Source: Mesostigma viride
Taxonomy: Eukaryota > Streptophyta > Mesostigmatophyceae > Mesostigmatales > Mesostigmataceae
Length of the DNA stretch: 64,000 nucleotides
Assembly: GCA_009746045.1 (NCBI GenBank)
Contig: RPFO01000132.1
Location: 1,506,590 to 1,570,589, forward strand
Direction: 5' to 3'
Position numbers and translations under genes: made by a program. Under the pieces are notes generated by a model, which did not search any database, had not been told where the DNA came from, and was given only the letters and a program-made list of their open reading frames with translations. Each line of letters begins with the position of its first letter. Position 1 is the first letter of the stretch. This document shows positions 20,546 through 32,946 of the stretch, one piece after another.

Positions 20546-22105
20546 AAGATCACTAAGCTCCCAAGAAGGCCAGCATTTGATTAGTACAATTAGTGGAGCC
20601 CCGCCAAAAATGCAGCGTTTGCAGTGGCCTTAAGGTTTCTCAGTCCGCATGCGGAAGCAAGAAGCCTCCACCCAATTACCCCCCTCTGTCGCCAACCCCA
20701 TCACACAGATTAATCTCGTGACCACCATGTGCAAACGAGCGTGTCGCAACATCTTAAACGGCGACGCAGCCCGCGCTAGGCTTTGATAACCCCCGCAGGG
20801 GCCTGCTGGTTACCATGCGACACAAGCCGGTGACCACCCCAAAAGCAAGGCCCCCAAAAGGAACCAGCATTCCGCAATTCCGGAATTATCCAAAAAGGAA
20901 AGAGGATTTACGACACCATAATAGACTGAGCCGCGCAGCAGGTGCTGAGACGAACAAAGGAACGACAAAGGTCTGGCGTTGCCGCGCCTTCCTAAAACGC
21001 CCTCCCCGACTCAAGACTCTCAATAGGGAATAATTTTTAGCTTCGGAGCGCAGCCCTTGCGCGGCTCCTGTAGTCCCCAACCGCCCCTTCTCGGCAGGGG
21101 CAACTGGACAACGGACCTGCCGCCACAAAAAATAATTCATGAAAACACGCCGTCTCTGACAGGAACCTGGGCCGTGAACTTTATTAGGGTCCAGGCCACG
21201 TCACACTCACCATCGCAAGGTGGCAAGCCTGCAATGTGACACTAGAGCTGTTTTAGAAACTTATGAACAGCTCCGCTGAAGCTGGTAAAACCGCCAAAGT
21301 AGCGCCCCATCCTTCGCCCATGTCAAAAAGACCCGCAGCCGGGGGAAACGACATGGGGGTTAACTTAAATTTTCTTTCCGCTTTACGACCAACTCTGCTA
21401 TGCTTGGTCGAACAACTTAGCGGCTGTGCCACCATCTGCCTCGGCTACAAGACAGATGCAACCCGCGCTAGGATGTGCAATTTTGCACAAGAGGCCATTG
21501 TGAAAGAAACAATTGCAGATCATTGCCAGCCTAGCTTGCGTAAGGCATGGTCCGCCGGCACACAAGTTGACATCATCCTAAATGAATTAACACCGGCATG
21601 CGTCACGCGCCGGCCTGAACAGTACTGGACGCCACTACAAAGAAGATGGCCACGCACCCCCAAGCTAGTGCGTTAACCACACGGGTAGTCGTACAAGGTT
21701 CTCAAAACTGACAGACATAATTCTCGCCCATCGACCCCTTGGGCTGGTCCGAGTCCACTATACAGTAATTAATCACGACTCACTAAAAAATCAGTCTGTC
21801 AAAGATGCTTGAAGCAACCAGCCGACCCTACAGGTCCCTAGCTAATCACAGCTGGTGCAAACAATTACGAATCATTGCAAGCAAGTTGTATAAAACCTAC
21901 TATAATTTTTTTTTCAGACCACTAATTAATAGCCACCGACCCTTATAAACAACCGGGTCATTCAAGGAAAATTCAGGCGAGCATGAAACCCTTTGTACAT
22001 AGCCAATTAGTCAGCCCATGTCGGAGACAGCCTTCAGCATGCAGGCCAAGGCATAGCGGCCCCATCTTTCCCGCATGCGTTAATTAAACCATATTCAGAG
22101 AAACC
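20546..22105. repeat. Dispersed repeat module flanking the DIRS (right copy, longer)
   Basis: Matches 4501-5230 in the same orientation, with about 840 bp extra (about 20666-21507) in the middle. No protein with recognisable domains; several short frames are interrupted. Origin unknown: it may be another element in which the DIRS landed, or part of a tandem arrangement. Confidence 0.65.
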
Positions 22106-22259
22106 CGACTACTTATGTGACGCGCGAGGCGCCCATTTCCCTGAAGACCACGATGCAAGTTGCAATTTTTGGTGTAATTAGTGTGTTTTCTGTGAGAGGG
22201 GTGGTCTAATTACCCAACTACCGTTTTGTTCGCATGCTCTTTGCTCACCACGCATGCAG

Positions 22260-22352
22260 GATGCGCAACGCAAAGCGCATCAGAAGGGCGCTCTCAGCGA
22301 GAAAAGGGTGGCCTATCTGGAGGGAATCGGCTTTAAGTGGCAGGACGAATGA
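22260..22352 (+). CDS. HA-domain protein, terminal exon 3
   Basis: After the CATGCAG acceptor the phase-0 frame reads DAQRKAHQKGALSEKRVAYL then EGIGFKWQDE and TGA at 22350-22352. Joined to exon 2 (...LARWV) it completes a textbook HA repeat: LARWVDAQRK, GALSEKRVAYLEGIGFKW. The 18.8-kb gap to exon 2 is the intron holding the DIRS and viral DNA. Without that domain continuity this small exon would be invisible. Confidence 0.83.
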   Translation, partial: DAQRKAHQKGALSEKRVAYLEGIGFKWQDE

Positions 22353-22950
22353 AATCCTTTTACAGCTGCCTTTTCTACTAGACATCTATGCAATTTTAGG
22401 TGTGTGACAATCATTCTTACGAATGAGGTTTGTGGGTGAACTCTGGGTATGTCCCTAAAATCCCTCAGGCTCTGGCTGGGCGAGGCCTTTCTATTCTCCC
22501 AAACCGGGCGCCGCAGATGATGAGTTCCAAGCCTATCTGTGGCCACTGGACCGTGCATGAGTCAGCCCTACTGCATTAATTAATTAATTAATTGATTGAT
22601 TAATAGACTCACGACTGCGTCAGCCCTACTGCATCCGCTGCGATTTTGCAGTGTCGAAGCTTTATTGCACTCACAGTAGTTGCTAGACTCTCCCAGTGAG
22701 CAGTTTAGTTGAACCTGTGGCCTGCCTGTCAAGGCAACGAGAGAAGGGGGGGATCCCATGCCCCCTTATTGCTGGGCATCAAACAGGGATAAACGTATAT
22801 ACCTACTCATAAAGTTGGTACCCCGTGACTCTCCCGACAGAGGCGCGTGAATGAATGAATAAATTCTTAAGAAAGACTCTGCTGCAAAAGCTCTGGATGG
22901 AGCCAAAACTCCATCGTAACTAAGCAAGCAAGTACTGGCGTGTATTGATT
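22353..22950. other. Probable 3' UTR and flank of the HA gene
   Basis: No coding signal. It contains the tiny LINE insertion at 22577-22618. No clear polyadenylation motif could be assigned. Confidence 0.4.
22577..22618 (-). mobile_element. Ultra-short LINE insertion (42 bp) with 16-bp target duplication
   Basis: A (taat)n/(gatt)n run plus tagactcacgactgc, matching the 3' end of LINE-A (tagacacgtgactgcgtcac). It is flanked by perfect direct repeats GTCAGCCCTACTGCAT at 22561-22576 and 22619-22634. It is a retrotransposition event that stopped almost at once. Confidence 0.75.
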
Positions 22951-23332
22951 GATTGATTGATTAATTAATTAATTAATTAATTAATTAGAAACATAACTCC
23001 GTTGGGAGTACATGTAGCACATATTCCGGAGAAGGGGCATATGGCTAATTATACATTCTGGAACCGAATCCTCCATCCGCTCACTCCTCAAGGAGGCCCT
23101 CGAGCAGCACGTGGCCCCCATGATCGCTGCAGATGTGGCGGCCCTGGGCAGCACGCTGGCTGCCGAGCTTCCCCTCCTCTCCACCATCTCCACCGCCACC
23201 TCCACCCTCCTCGCCTCCTCCACCGCCGCCACCCCCACTTCCGACGCCATCACCGCCCAGCTCCGCGACATCGACCAGCAGGGGATGTGGCACCTCAAAA
23301 CCCTTAAAATTGACATATGCTAATATCACTTG

Positions 23333-24109
23333 TGTAACAAGCAAAAATGACTTTGTTGTTACATCCTTTGTTTTGTGAATGTTTGGCTTTTATTCGAGGA
23401 CTTTTGGATCAGTATTGAGAAAGTTATGAGGTTTCTAAGACGACGGTACTTGGAGCTGATACTTTGTCAGCCAACTGATAAGAACCCTCATTGGTCGTGG
23501 CCTGATCCACGTGGGGTTGTAGTTTGTTGGCTGATACTACTGATAGGAGCCCTCATTGGTCGTGGCCTGATCCACGTGGGGTTGTAGTTTGTTAGTTGGT
23601 ACTATTGAGTCTTAAATGCTCCTTTGGGACTTCAGTGCTCACGACATATTTAGGATCTCCTGGAAAGATTCTGCCAGGCTGTGTGTGGTGTTGTTCTGTT
23701 TTGTGTGACTAGGATGGATACGAAGATCTTGTATAGGATTCCATGGTTCTGATTGGTTCTCTTCAGGCTAAGGTTGGAGCAAGCTCGACAAGCACGTCGA
23801 TATCAAGGACGTGGGGTCGCCATTGTTGCTACGTTGGTTTTGATTCACCATGGTATAATAAAGCTTGGCTTTGTTGTCCATCATAAGAGCCCCTTGGCTA
23901 TAGACGTCCTTCAGTTCCACAGAGGTCGTCTATACACGAGCTTGTCTTTGTGTCTACAAGGGGTTGTGATTCCCTAAATCACGTGCTGTGGAATTTCCAT
24001 CTCAACGTTGCTCGGATACTTGAAGTTCTGCGACTCAGAAAGCAACCCAGGTAAAAGATCTTTCATATTGGACTGTGGATGATGTTGATGATCATTTTTA
24101 GTCGTTACA
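23333..24109 (+). repeat. gypsy-1 5' LTR
   Basis: 777 bp, TG...CA. It contains a tandem pair of about 65 bp (ccctcattggtcgtggcctg) at 23487-23587 and is followed directly by the primer-binding site. Confidence 0.93.
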
Positions 24110-24337
24110 TTGGTATCGGAGGATCTCTACTTTGGTGTTTCTCTTGAAGTCGCAACCTTCCGGGTAGTACAACGTTGATCAGATGTCTGTCATCCGAGAA
24201 GATTCATAGAGTTGCGGAAAACTTACGGTGTTACAGACTGAGACACATCCTGATGTGACTGTCTTGCTCTGTAACACTAGAAGTCAGCCGTAACCGTTGT
24301 CTCTACTAGGCAGACGATCGCGACTCCATGTGGAAGT

Positions 24338-26088
24338 ATGAGTAGTTCGAAGACACAATCACCTTTACCCCCTACTAATCAAGGTTTGGGAGATCCGTCA
24401 TCATCTCTGGAACCCATTGCTAGGGAAGGTGCTGAGACAACTACTCGTACTCCACGGCGTCAACTTGATTTCAACCGTACTTCTATGTCTGAAGTGAGGC
24501 GGCCCTCGTTGTCCATAGGGCCCAAGTTTTCCGTCATTGCATCTGGTCTCCAACCAGGCGAGCCATCGCTGACAGGCGTGGGTCGAGGAGCGTCACTGTC
24601 GCCCAGGATTCCAAGCGCGCGAACAAGTCCTGTGCGGAGTGCATCTTCTTCATTTCTTTTCCCGCTAAATACCACGCCTGGAAGAGACGGGACCAGACTT
24701 GCAGCGGATCGCCTCTCAGCAGCTAAAATCAGATTATTACACGATGAACAACACGCAGCGATGTATAGAAAGATGGTGGAGGAGGTGGAACAGGATGTGG
24801 GAAGACTTCGTCAGAGAATTGAGGAGGAGGAGGCGGCCATGCGTGACATGGTTGCTGGATTGGGGAGAGAGGCTCCTCGGTTGGGTGACGGAAGGGTTTT
24901 ACCTAATAGTACCGCAGTTACTACGAGGAATGAGACGCAGGATAGCGATAGGCAGGATCCAGCGCAGACGACCTCGGTCACCTTCACCACCCCCGCCAGC
25001 GACGTCCCCGTGACCGTCACTATACCACCGCATCAAGGTTCCGCCCCGCCATTTCCAAAAATCGAATCCGTAGACAAGCTGTCGCTCACCAATCTAACCC
25101 ACCGCAGTTTCGATCATTTCTCTACTCGATTCCAGGATGTGTTCGCTATCCACTTTGCTAACTACGGCAAACGAGCGGAAGAACGACTTTCCCTGGACAT
25201 CCAGAAGAAGATGGTTCGACAGCGAATGAGCGACAGTGCAGCCGACAGGTTTGATGAGTTTTTACGATCCTCGGCAGGTAATACTTGCAAGGATTTGCCA
25301 TCTCTCATGCTTTCATTTCGACGTTTTCTCCTTCCCCAGGACCAGCTCCGTCTGGACCGGGACGCGTTGGCCAACTGTACTCAGTCTGGCCTGACACTAC
25401 CACAATACGTAGAGACGTTTACCAACCTGAGGGCCAAAATCCCCCAGTGCTCTGATTCTGAAGCTCTTCACAGGTTTCTGCATGGGCTTCCCCTCAAGTC
25501 AGGGTGGATATTGACAAGCATTTCTCCCCTTTCGACTATGTCGAGTGGAAGTGGGATACTGTGCTGTCTTATGCCCTCACGCTGTGCCGTGTCCCTGACT
25601 TTTCCCTCAAGTGGGAGCCTGCTGCAGGCAACCAGGCGCCTGCTGTTAAGAAGCCCCTGAACCAGCTGAACGCTGTGATGGAGGAGCTCAGTGCCATGGA
25701 GCAGTCCAAAGGAGCCTGTTTCACGTGTGGCCAGCTGGGACACTTTGCACGGGATTGCCCCAAGCGAGACCAGTTCCCAAGCGACACCAAGGGTCCTCAG
25801 GGGGTTCTTCCATTCACCAGACCACCCATCTTCCCTCCTGGGGTGAGCCAGAGCGACCACAGGGCACAGCCTGGGTTTAGACCCAACTTCCAGGCTTCGG
25901 GCAAGGGACCATTCCAGCCCAAGGGATTCAACAGGCAAGACAGGCGTCGGATGGTCAACGCCCTGTGGCACCTCCTAGCAGAGGAGGAGGAGGGAGAAGG
26001 GGAGGCAGACGGCATAGAGGATCAGCAGGTGCAGCCTTCAGTGGGGAGCTCGTCTTCAGATCATCCTCCTGAGCTGCCAAAAAACTAG
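24338..26088 (+). pseudogene. gypsy-1 Gag (frameshifted)
   Basis: The first frame (24338-25660) starts MSSSKTQSPLPPTNQGLGDP, with a coiled-coil stretch (EQHAAMYRKMVEEVEQDVGR) and the capsid-like region HRSFDHFSTRFQDVFAIHFA ... HRFLHGLPLK. The sense moves to the next frame near 25500 and continues with VDIDKHFSPFDYVEWKW and a CCHC knuckle CFTCGQLGHFARDC, ending at 26088. One indel would explain it; programmed shifting at this spot would be unusual. Confidence 0.8.
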
Positions 26089-28520
26089 TGGAGCCCCCAG
26101 GACTACGTCCAGCGGTGGAGTTAACTGGTTTGCCTGCTGTGCATGTCCGTCCTGTGAACAACTTGTCTGCCTCTGATTCCACCACCCCATTGGGCCCTCC
26201 TATTCCCAGTCAACTCTTGAAGTTCCAGGCTAGGCTGTTGAACGTGCCAGTCCCTTTGGCTCAGCCTTTATGTCTCTTCATGATTGACTCAGGTGCAGGA
26301 AGTAACTACATTTCCACTTCCTTGGTGCAGGAGCTGCATCTACCAGTGCTCCCCCACCCTGTGCCTGTTAAGGTCCAATATTCTGATGGTAGGCAGAGTA
26401 ACTCACCTGGCTACGTGCAACTGCTTTTTCAAGTGTGCTCACGTCAAACCTTGTCTGTCACAGCAGATGTCATTCCACTCACTGCTGCTGATGTGATTCT
26501 GGGGATGCCATGGTTGGAGTCTGCTAATCCTGCCATCTTGTGGTCTGAGAAGGTGGTGCAGTTTCAGGATGGGTCAGTGTGGGACGCCACCACAGTGATT
26601 AAGGGGGGAGAAAGACCAGTCACAGAGTGCTGTTCTACTAATGAGGCTGTCAATGATGGGAGAGGGGTTGCAGGTGCCAAGGAGGACGTCAAGGTGCCTT
26701 CACTGGAAGAGAAACGTGCTGCATTACTTAAGCACGTATGGTCTGCCAATCACACCTTGTCTTACCTGGCTACTTACCCAGTGGAACACGTCTTTCTCTT
26801 ACAGTTGGTTCCTAACTCACCCTCTGATGAGACTCATGGCCACACGGTGAATGCTGTGAACCCAGTACCAGCTGTCACAGAGGAGGAGCAGAAGCTGCAT
26901 GATGCCCTTTTGGACAGGTTTGCTGCCATTTTTGAGGACAAAATGCCACAGTACCCTCCTGAAGGGCCAATCACTCATGTCATCAAGCTTGTGGATGGTG
27001 CCAGGCCTCCCTTTGTTCCCATGTACAGGATGGGGCCAGCTGAGATGGCAGAGCTGAAGGTGATCTTGACAGGCCTGTTGGAAGCTGGACTCATTCTTCC
27101 TGCCAATAGTCCTTTCAGCTCTGGGTGTTTGCTTGTCCCCAAGCATGATGGTGGATGGCGGTTGTGCATTGATCTGAGAGGCCTGAACAAGGTCACAGTG
27201 AAGTCCAAGTATCCCTTGCCACGGATTGATGAGCTGCTAGAGAGGACAGCTGGATCATCTTACTTCACCAAGTTTGACCTTAGACACGCGTTCTGGCAGA
27301 TCAGGATAGCTACTGAGGACATTCCAAAAACTGCATTCTCCACACCCTGGGGTCAGTTCCAGTGGACTGTGATGCCCATGGGGGCCTCCAACAGCCCAGC
27401 TACTATGCAGATGTTTGTGAATGCTATCTTTGGCCATCTGACAGGGAACTCTCTGCCTCAGATCTCCCCTGATCTCAGGAATCCCAGGTTCAAAGACATT
27501 GCCCACCTGTGTGACCCTGCAAGACCCGTGTTCAGGACCTGCGTGGTGGCCTACATGGACGACATCCTGGTGCACTCAAAGACGTTCAAGGAGCATCTGG
27601 AGAACGTGGAGGAGGTCCTGAAGGTCATCCAGCACTACCACTTGTCTGTCAAGAGGTCTAAGGTGGAGTGGGGGCATGAAGTGGGGTTCCTAGGGTACAA
27701 GTTGAGTTCCTTGGGTATGACACCTGACAATGCTAAGATTGCTGCCATCCTTGAGTGGCCTGTGTTGCAGTCTGCACATGATGTCAAGTCCTTCCTGGGC
27801 ATGGTGGGGTGGTACAGGCGTTTTATCCCTGACATGGCTGCCATCTCCACCCCCTTGCTTGAGTTAATCAAGAAGGATGTTCAGTTTGAGTGGACAGATA
27901 GGTGTCAGCAGGCCTTTGACCTGTTGAAGCAGAAGCTCACATCCACCCCTGTGCTAGTGGGTCCCAATCCAGATCTACCTTATCAGGTTAGGTCAGATGC
28001 CTCTCAAGGCGCCATAGGTGCTGTGCTGATGCAAGACCATGGCTATGGACCACAGCCAGTGGAGTACATGTCTAAAACCATGAGCTCAGCTGAACGTAAC
28101 TACCCTGTACACGAGCAGGAGTTGCTGGGTTTAGTGGTAGCATGTCACAAGTGGGAGCATCTGTTGAAGGGAGCTCAGTTTTCTGTGGCTAGCAGTGCTA
28201 CAGATGGGCTAGGGCAAGAGTCTATCACCCTGATGACTGACCACAGGCCCTTGGTGCACGTGCTAGAACAGAGTAGGATGAGTAAGAGGATGGCTGGGTG
28301 GATGGAGTACCTAGGGGGATTCTATCCTTTCTCTGTGCAGTATGTCCCAGGATCACAGAATGTGGTGCCAGACGCCCTCTCTAGAAGAAGGGATCTGATG
28401 GGAGCATTTCACGAGGATCTGGATATTTGTGCTGCCATGGTTTCTGTAGTAGAGTGTGGTGCTGTCACCAGGGCACAGGCAGCTAACCAGCAAACCTCCA
28501 AGCTGAGCCACCCCCTGTAG
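26088..28520 (+). CDS. gypsy-1 Pol: protease, reverse transcriptase, RNase H
   Basis: About 810 codons. Aspartic protease FMIDSGAGSNY is near residue 65. RT includes GGWRLCIDLRGLN, FTKFDLRHAFWQIR and the catalytic VAYMDDILVHSK near residue 490. RNase H has VRSDASQGAIGAVL and YPVHEQELLG, then LMTDHRPLVHVLE and VPDALSRR at the end. All catalytic motifs are intact. It begins in a new frame right at the gag stop, so expression needs a frameshift or reinitiation. It ends with TAG before the integrase frame. Confidence 0.92.
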   Translation: MEPPGLRPAVELTGLPAVHVRPVNNLSASDSTTPLGPPIPSQLLKFQARLLNVPVPLAQPLCLFMIDSGAGSNYISTSLVQELHLPVLPHPVPVKVQYSDGRQSNSPGYVQLLFQVCSRQTLSVTADVIPLTAADVILGMPWLESANPAILWSEKVVQFQDGSVWDATTVIKGGERPVTECCSTNEAVNDGRGVAGAKEDVKVPSLEEKRAALLKHVWSANHTLSYLATYPVEHVFLLQLVPNSPSDETHGHTVNAVNPVPAVTEEEQKLHDALLDRFAAIFEDKMPQYPPEGPITHVIKLVDGARPPFVPMYRMGPAEMAELKVILTGLLEAGLILPANSPFSSGCLLVPKHDGGWRLCIDLRGLNKVTVKSKYPLPRIDELLERTAGSSYFTKFDLRHAFWQIRIATEDIPKTAFSTPWGQFQWTVMPMGASNSPATMQMFVNAIFGHLTGNSLPQISPDLRNPRFKDIAHLCDPARPVFRTCVVAYMDDILVHSKTFKEHLENVEEVLKVIQHYHLSVKRSKVEWGHEVGFLGYKLSSLGMTPDNAKIAAILEWPVLQSAHDVKSFLGMVGWYRRFIPDMAAISTPLLELIKKDVQFEWTDRCQQAFDLLKQKLTSTPVLVGPNPDLPYQVRSDASQGAIGAVLMQDHGYGPQPVEYMSKTMSSAERNYPVHEQELLGLVVACHKWEHLLKGAQFSVASSATDGLGQESITLMTDHRPLVHVLEQSRMSKRMAGWMEYLGGFYPFSVQYVPGSQNVVPDALSRRRDLMGAFHEDLDICAAMVSVVECGAVTRAQAANQQTSKLSHPL

Positions 28521-30290
28521 AGGCTAGCTTTAGTCACGAGATGCTCATTGACCAGGGCTCTGTCCCAGGGTCGACAGGCGTCCAGGGTGGGGGTCAGTCA
28601 CTGCAGAGCAGTCTTAGGGAGGGTTCTGCTGGTAGCCAGCCCACTCTCACAACACAACCAAGCACAGAGAATCCTAGGAGGGGAAGGGACGGCCCAGGAA
28701 GTGGATACTGGAGCCAGGGATGCTGACCAAGTCTAGAGGATTGGCAGCTGAGATCAAGGGGAAGTCACGTACACCTGTGGCTGATGTTCTGTCATCCAAG
28801 CATCTAGTCACTAGTCACCTGCAGGAGGGTGAGGTGCTGCAGCTGCAGCCTTTAGGACCTGGCAAACAGCTAGTCCTGCCTAACCCTATGAGTATAGCCC
28901 TGCTGGACGTGATTAAGGCCTTCACTAAAACTGAGGACCTGGCCACTAAGGCCATTCAGGAAGGAAGCTTTGGTAACAGACCTGTGGAGTACTGGGAGGG
29001 AGTCCTGTATGTCCACACCCAGGATGCAGATCATGTAGTGACCAGGAAGGTCTATGTGCCAGAAATGGCCATTCCCACTGTGTTGCATTGCTTCCATGAC
29101 GACGTGACTGCGTGTCATCCTGGGTATGCTAAGCTTCTCCATGAAGTACAAGAGAGGTTTTGGTGGCCTGGCATGTTTCGTGATATCAAAGCCTATGTGG
29201 CTTCCTGTGACTCATGCCAAAGGAATAAGGTTAGGACTCAGGCAGTGCCTATCTTTCCTATGGCCATGCCTATTCCCCTTCGACCCTGGATCAGTGTGAC
29301 CATGGACTTCATTTGTGGCTTGCCTGTTTCTGATGCTGGCAATGACAGGATACTAGTGGTGATGGACAGGCTGTCTAGAATGTGCCACCTCATCCCCTGC
29401 AATGCCCATCTCACAGCTGCCCAGTGTGTAGAGTTGTTCATGAAGGAGGTGTACAGATTGCATGGCATGCCACGTGTAATCATCACTGACCAGGATCCCT
29501 TGTGGATGTCTGGGTTTTGGAAGTCCTTCTTTGACATCCTAGACACTAAGTTGGCCTTTGGAGTAGCATACAGGTGTGCCAGCACGGGGGCTGTGGAGAG
29601 GCTGAACCGTATTGTACGGGAATGCCAGAAGCACTATTGTACCCATGATAACAAGGAATGGGACAAGAAACTTCCCTTCATAGAGTTTGCCATCAACAAC
29701 TCACCCCTGGCTCCTCACCAAATGTCTCCATTTGTCATTTGCCATGGCCAGTGCCCCTTGACTCCATTTGACCTGGAGTTACCTGATAGGGATGCTGAAG
29801 GCCCCTTCAGAAGACGCCTACTAACCTCTGTCCACCAGTTGATTGCATCCTTTCAGGAAGCTCACAGTATGGTGGCTGCTCAGATGTTGCATGCACAGGA
29901 CAAGTATTTAAACAATGCTTGGCAACAGATGTTGGCTACACACACCTTTGTGGCTCCTGGTGACCTGGTGCTCTTGGAGGCTAATCGTGTGCTACCTGAA
30001 AAGGAGCAATGCAGGAAACTGCAACCCTTGTGGTTGGGACCTTACCCTGTCCTGAATACCTTCCACTATGGGACTGTAGTTCAAGTCCAGGTGCCTTCCC
30101 ACTGGAGGCTTAAGACTAACGTGTTTCACCTGGCCCAGCTCAAACTGTATAAACGCAATACCTTGCAGGGACGCCTTTCTGCTCCATTACCATTTGAGCT
30201 GGATACTGAGGGGGAGAGGATATATGAAGTGGAGCAGCTGGTGGCTCACAGAGTCAAAGGAAAGGGTAGGACCAAGCAGCTGCAGTTTAA

Positions 30291-32946
30291 GGGGAGGTGT
30301 GCCACAAACCCCCCCCAAAACTGGAATACACTTGTTTCAATATGAATTCAATTGAATTATGCCCAGCCATGATTAGGGGCCCTAAATAACATGTTTAGTG
30401 AGTTATCCATGCATTCATTGATGGTTCTACCCCCAACCACGCGCCGGTATCGCGCTAAAAATAGAAAAAGACGCTAATTAGGGCACAGTATGCCCCAGCC
30501 AATGCACACATCAATTCAGGCCAGCCATGATATTTTCCAAGCAGGTCGTGGGTGGCCAAAAATTAGAGCCACTCACAACCCATATCTGACATGCTTTAGA
30601 ATTTTTATTCTCTTGCAAGTACAAAAACGCTGTTTTTCACACATGCCAAAAATAATAAAATACCAAACACATGTGAAATGGGCCAAACATGATATTTAAA
30701 ATTCCATTAGTCATCGACACACACGCTCGCAAAATCTGGCTGCATTTGGACAAGCGGTGTGGAAGTTATAGTCTTTGGCAGCATGCCACCTGGGCGTCCA
30801 TTATACTAGTCACTGTCACTATCACTGCCATCATCACAGTCTTCCCCGCAGCAAACTGGGCAGAACCAGTCCCCATCAGGTACGCTGGGCAGGAGAGGGA
30901 CCGTGCAGCTCAGGTGGAGCCCCCCATCGCACCCGGGTGTGCTGCACAGCAAGAAAGGGTCATCATCAGATGCATCGGTCTTAGAGCAGCGCAAGCAAGG
31001 GATGTGTGCAGTGTCACACTCATCCTCATCACCCTGCCCCCCAGTGGCAGCCCCCACCCACCCCATAGAACACCGCCTTGCTGTATGGGTGCTGGCCACG
31101 CTGCTTGTCCTTCTTGGCATCATCCCAGTGGTGGCCACGCTTTGTGCTATTGGCCTTTGCAGCCCCGGCCTTGAACTCTAGCGTCCGTTTCACCACCTGC
31201 TGGCGCTTCCTCTTGTTCCTCAGCTCATCCAGCTGTGCAAGGGCAGCGGGGGAGGTGTCTACACCCATAAGCAAACAGCTAGGCACCTCATCTGCCCTTA
31301 CCTGCCCTCGGCATGGCCAACCTTGCAAGCGCAAGCATAGCAACACGATCGCTAGGCATACATGCCAAGAGAGCATACACTATACTCAACCCAAGGTTAC
31401 CTTGTAAACTTCATGATTAGAACTCGGCAAATCTATGACCAAAAGCACATATAAATAACTCTTACACACTGATGACGACACATGCTCAAGGTTGGGGGTC
31501 ACTGTGACACGCACTGATGAGTTTCCTAGACGACCACCGGACAGGCGCTAAGGACCACTCAGTAACCAAGTATAAACACAATTACACTTTACATGCCATC
31601 CAACATGCATCAAATACATGCTGAATATGTTATGAAGTACACAGGGGTGGCCACACACCTCATACCCCTTAACCGTACCTCGAGCATGGCCAGACTTATA
31701 AGCATGTGAATAGCAATAATGATGATGGCACTAAAATGCCTTACCAGCATTTTCTATGTTTCTCCCAGGTTAGAGGGTAAGGTTTATGCCAACCAAGCTA
31801 ACCAAAACAGCAACAACTCCTGAATCGCCCTACCTGAGATGGGCAACAAACTGGAACTATGGAGGGCAAGGAACCAAGGAGATCATGGCATACAAAGCTT
31901 GCATGCAGTCAACCATGTCAACCATGGTTGGCTCAGCACATTGCAGTCTTTTCACATGATAATATCAAGGGAAAGCTCAAATAAACCAATGGTGGTAGCT
32001 ATCTACATGCAGTCACACAAATGCAATATCTCCAACATAATCGTCAATAAAACACTTCCTCCCCTGCACGATAAAATGGAAAGAAACCATTGGCGGCCCT
32101 CCAGCGCATGAGCGCTGTGATGCCGCTGCGAAGAGAGGGTGCGTCACTCTCAAACAACAAGAAGCGTCCATACGCATAACATCCTTGCCAGAACACGTTT
32201 TATGAAATGCCTTAAACCTTCCCGAAGAGCTATAGGTTGCGACTGAAGCGGCCCTGATCACGACATCGACGAGAACAATCTAAAGCTGCCAGGTATTCGA
32301 CAACACAACGGCAAGCGACGGCGAGCTAGCTGGCGGAAACTGCCCAAAAAGAACGCAAAAAAACTCGAACGATGAGCTCATAGAAGAAAGCACTGATAGC
32401 AGATAACATTCGCGACAAATCTGTACCTCGCCCTCGTAAATCCCTTGCCCAGGCGCGCAACAACAGCGGTTATTCCATGGACAGGTCAGACACGCACTGC
32501 GCAGGTCTAAACCCTTACTTACCGATAAAGGCCGAAAATCTGGCAAAAAGCACCAGCTCGGTTTAGAATTCGATGCAACCGATATTAACGCCTGCTTCGC
32601 GGTCAGAACGACCCCCAAAACTGCGAATTCACTGCCGCTATCACGAATTCTATTTTATTCCGCGCGACCAAAAAATGCAGTTTACCCCCCATGCCGATGG
32701 CAGTAAAAGAAAGCAGCGATATTGTAAACCAGCTACTTGCCGCCACAACCCAACATCATTAAATCATCGTCTTCGACATTCGAGCATTTTTTTTGCATTT
32801 CTCTAGCCCTACATTGCTAGTTTCGCCTAAACGCAGTCGCCATGGCCACTTCCGCAAGGGGTGCGTGCACCGTGCACCCACTTTTCACTTCACGGCGGTA
32901 CCGCGATTTTTTTTGGCGCCAAAAAATTCGGCGGGCGCACGTCCCC
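30291..32946. mobile_element. TTAA element copy 1, inside the gypsy chromodomain
   Basis: 2656 bp flanked by TTAA at 30287-30290 and 32947-32950. It starts GGGGAGGTG and ends CACGTCCCC. Its right 1.7 kb matches copy 2 (36000-37694), and segments match copy 3 in reverse. It carries a PHD-finger ORF absent from copy 2. No DDE transposase is evident. Confidence 0.87.
30806..31376 (-). pseudogene. PHD-finger ORF inside TTAA element copy 1
   Basis: The minus frame 31138-30806 contains CLRCSKTDASDDDPFLLC, then STPGCDGGLHLSC and PDGDWFCPVC. This is the C4HC3 spacing of a PHD finger with the usual W two residues before the last Cys pair; it ends with an acidic tail (DDGSDSDSD). Just upstream, in another frame, lies a Lys/Arg-rich stretch (LDELRNKRKRQQVVKRTLEF). 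Some piggyBac transposases end in a Cys-rich finger; otherwise it may be a captured host exon. Copy 2 lacks this segment. Confidence 0.7.
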
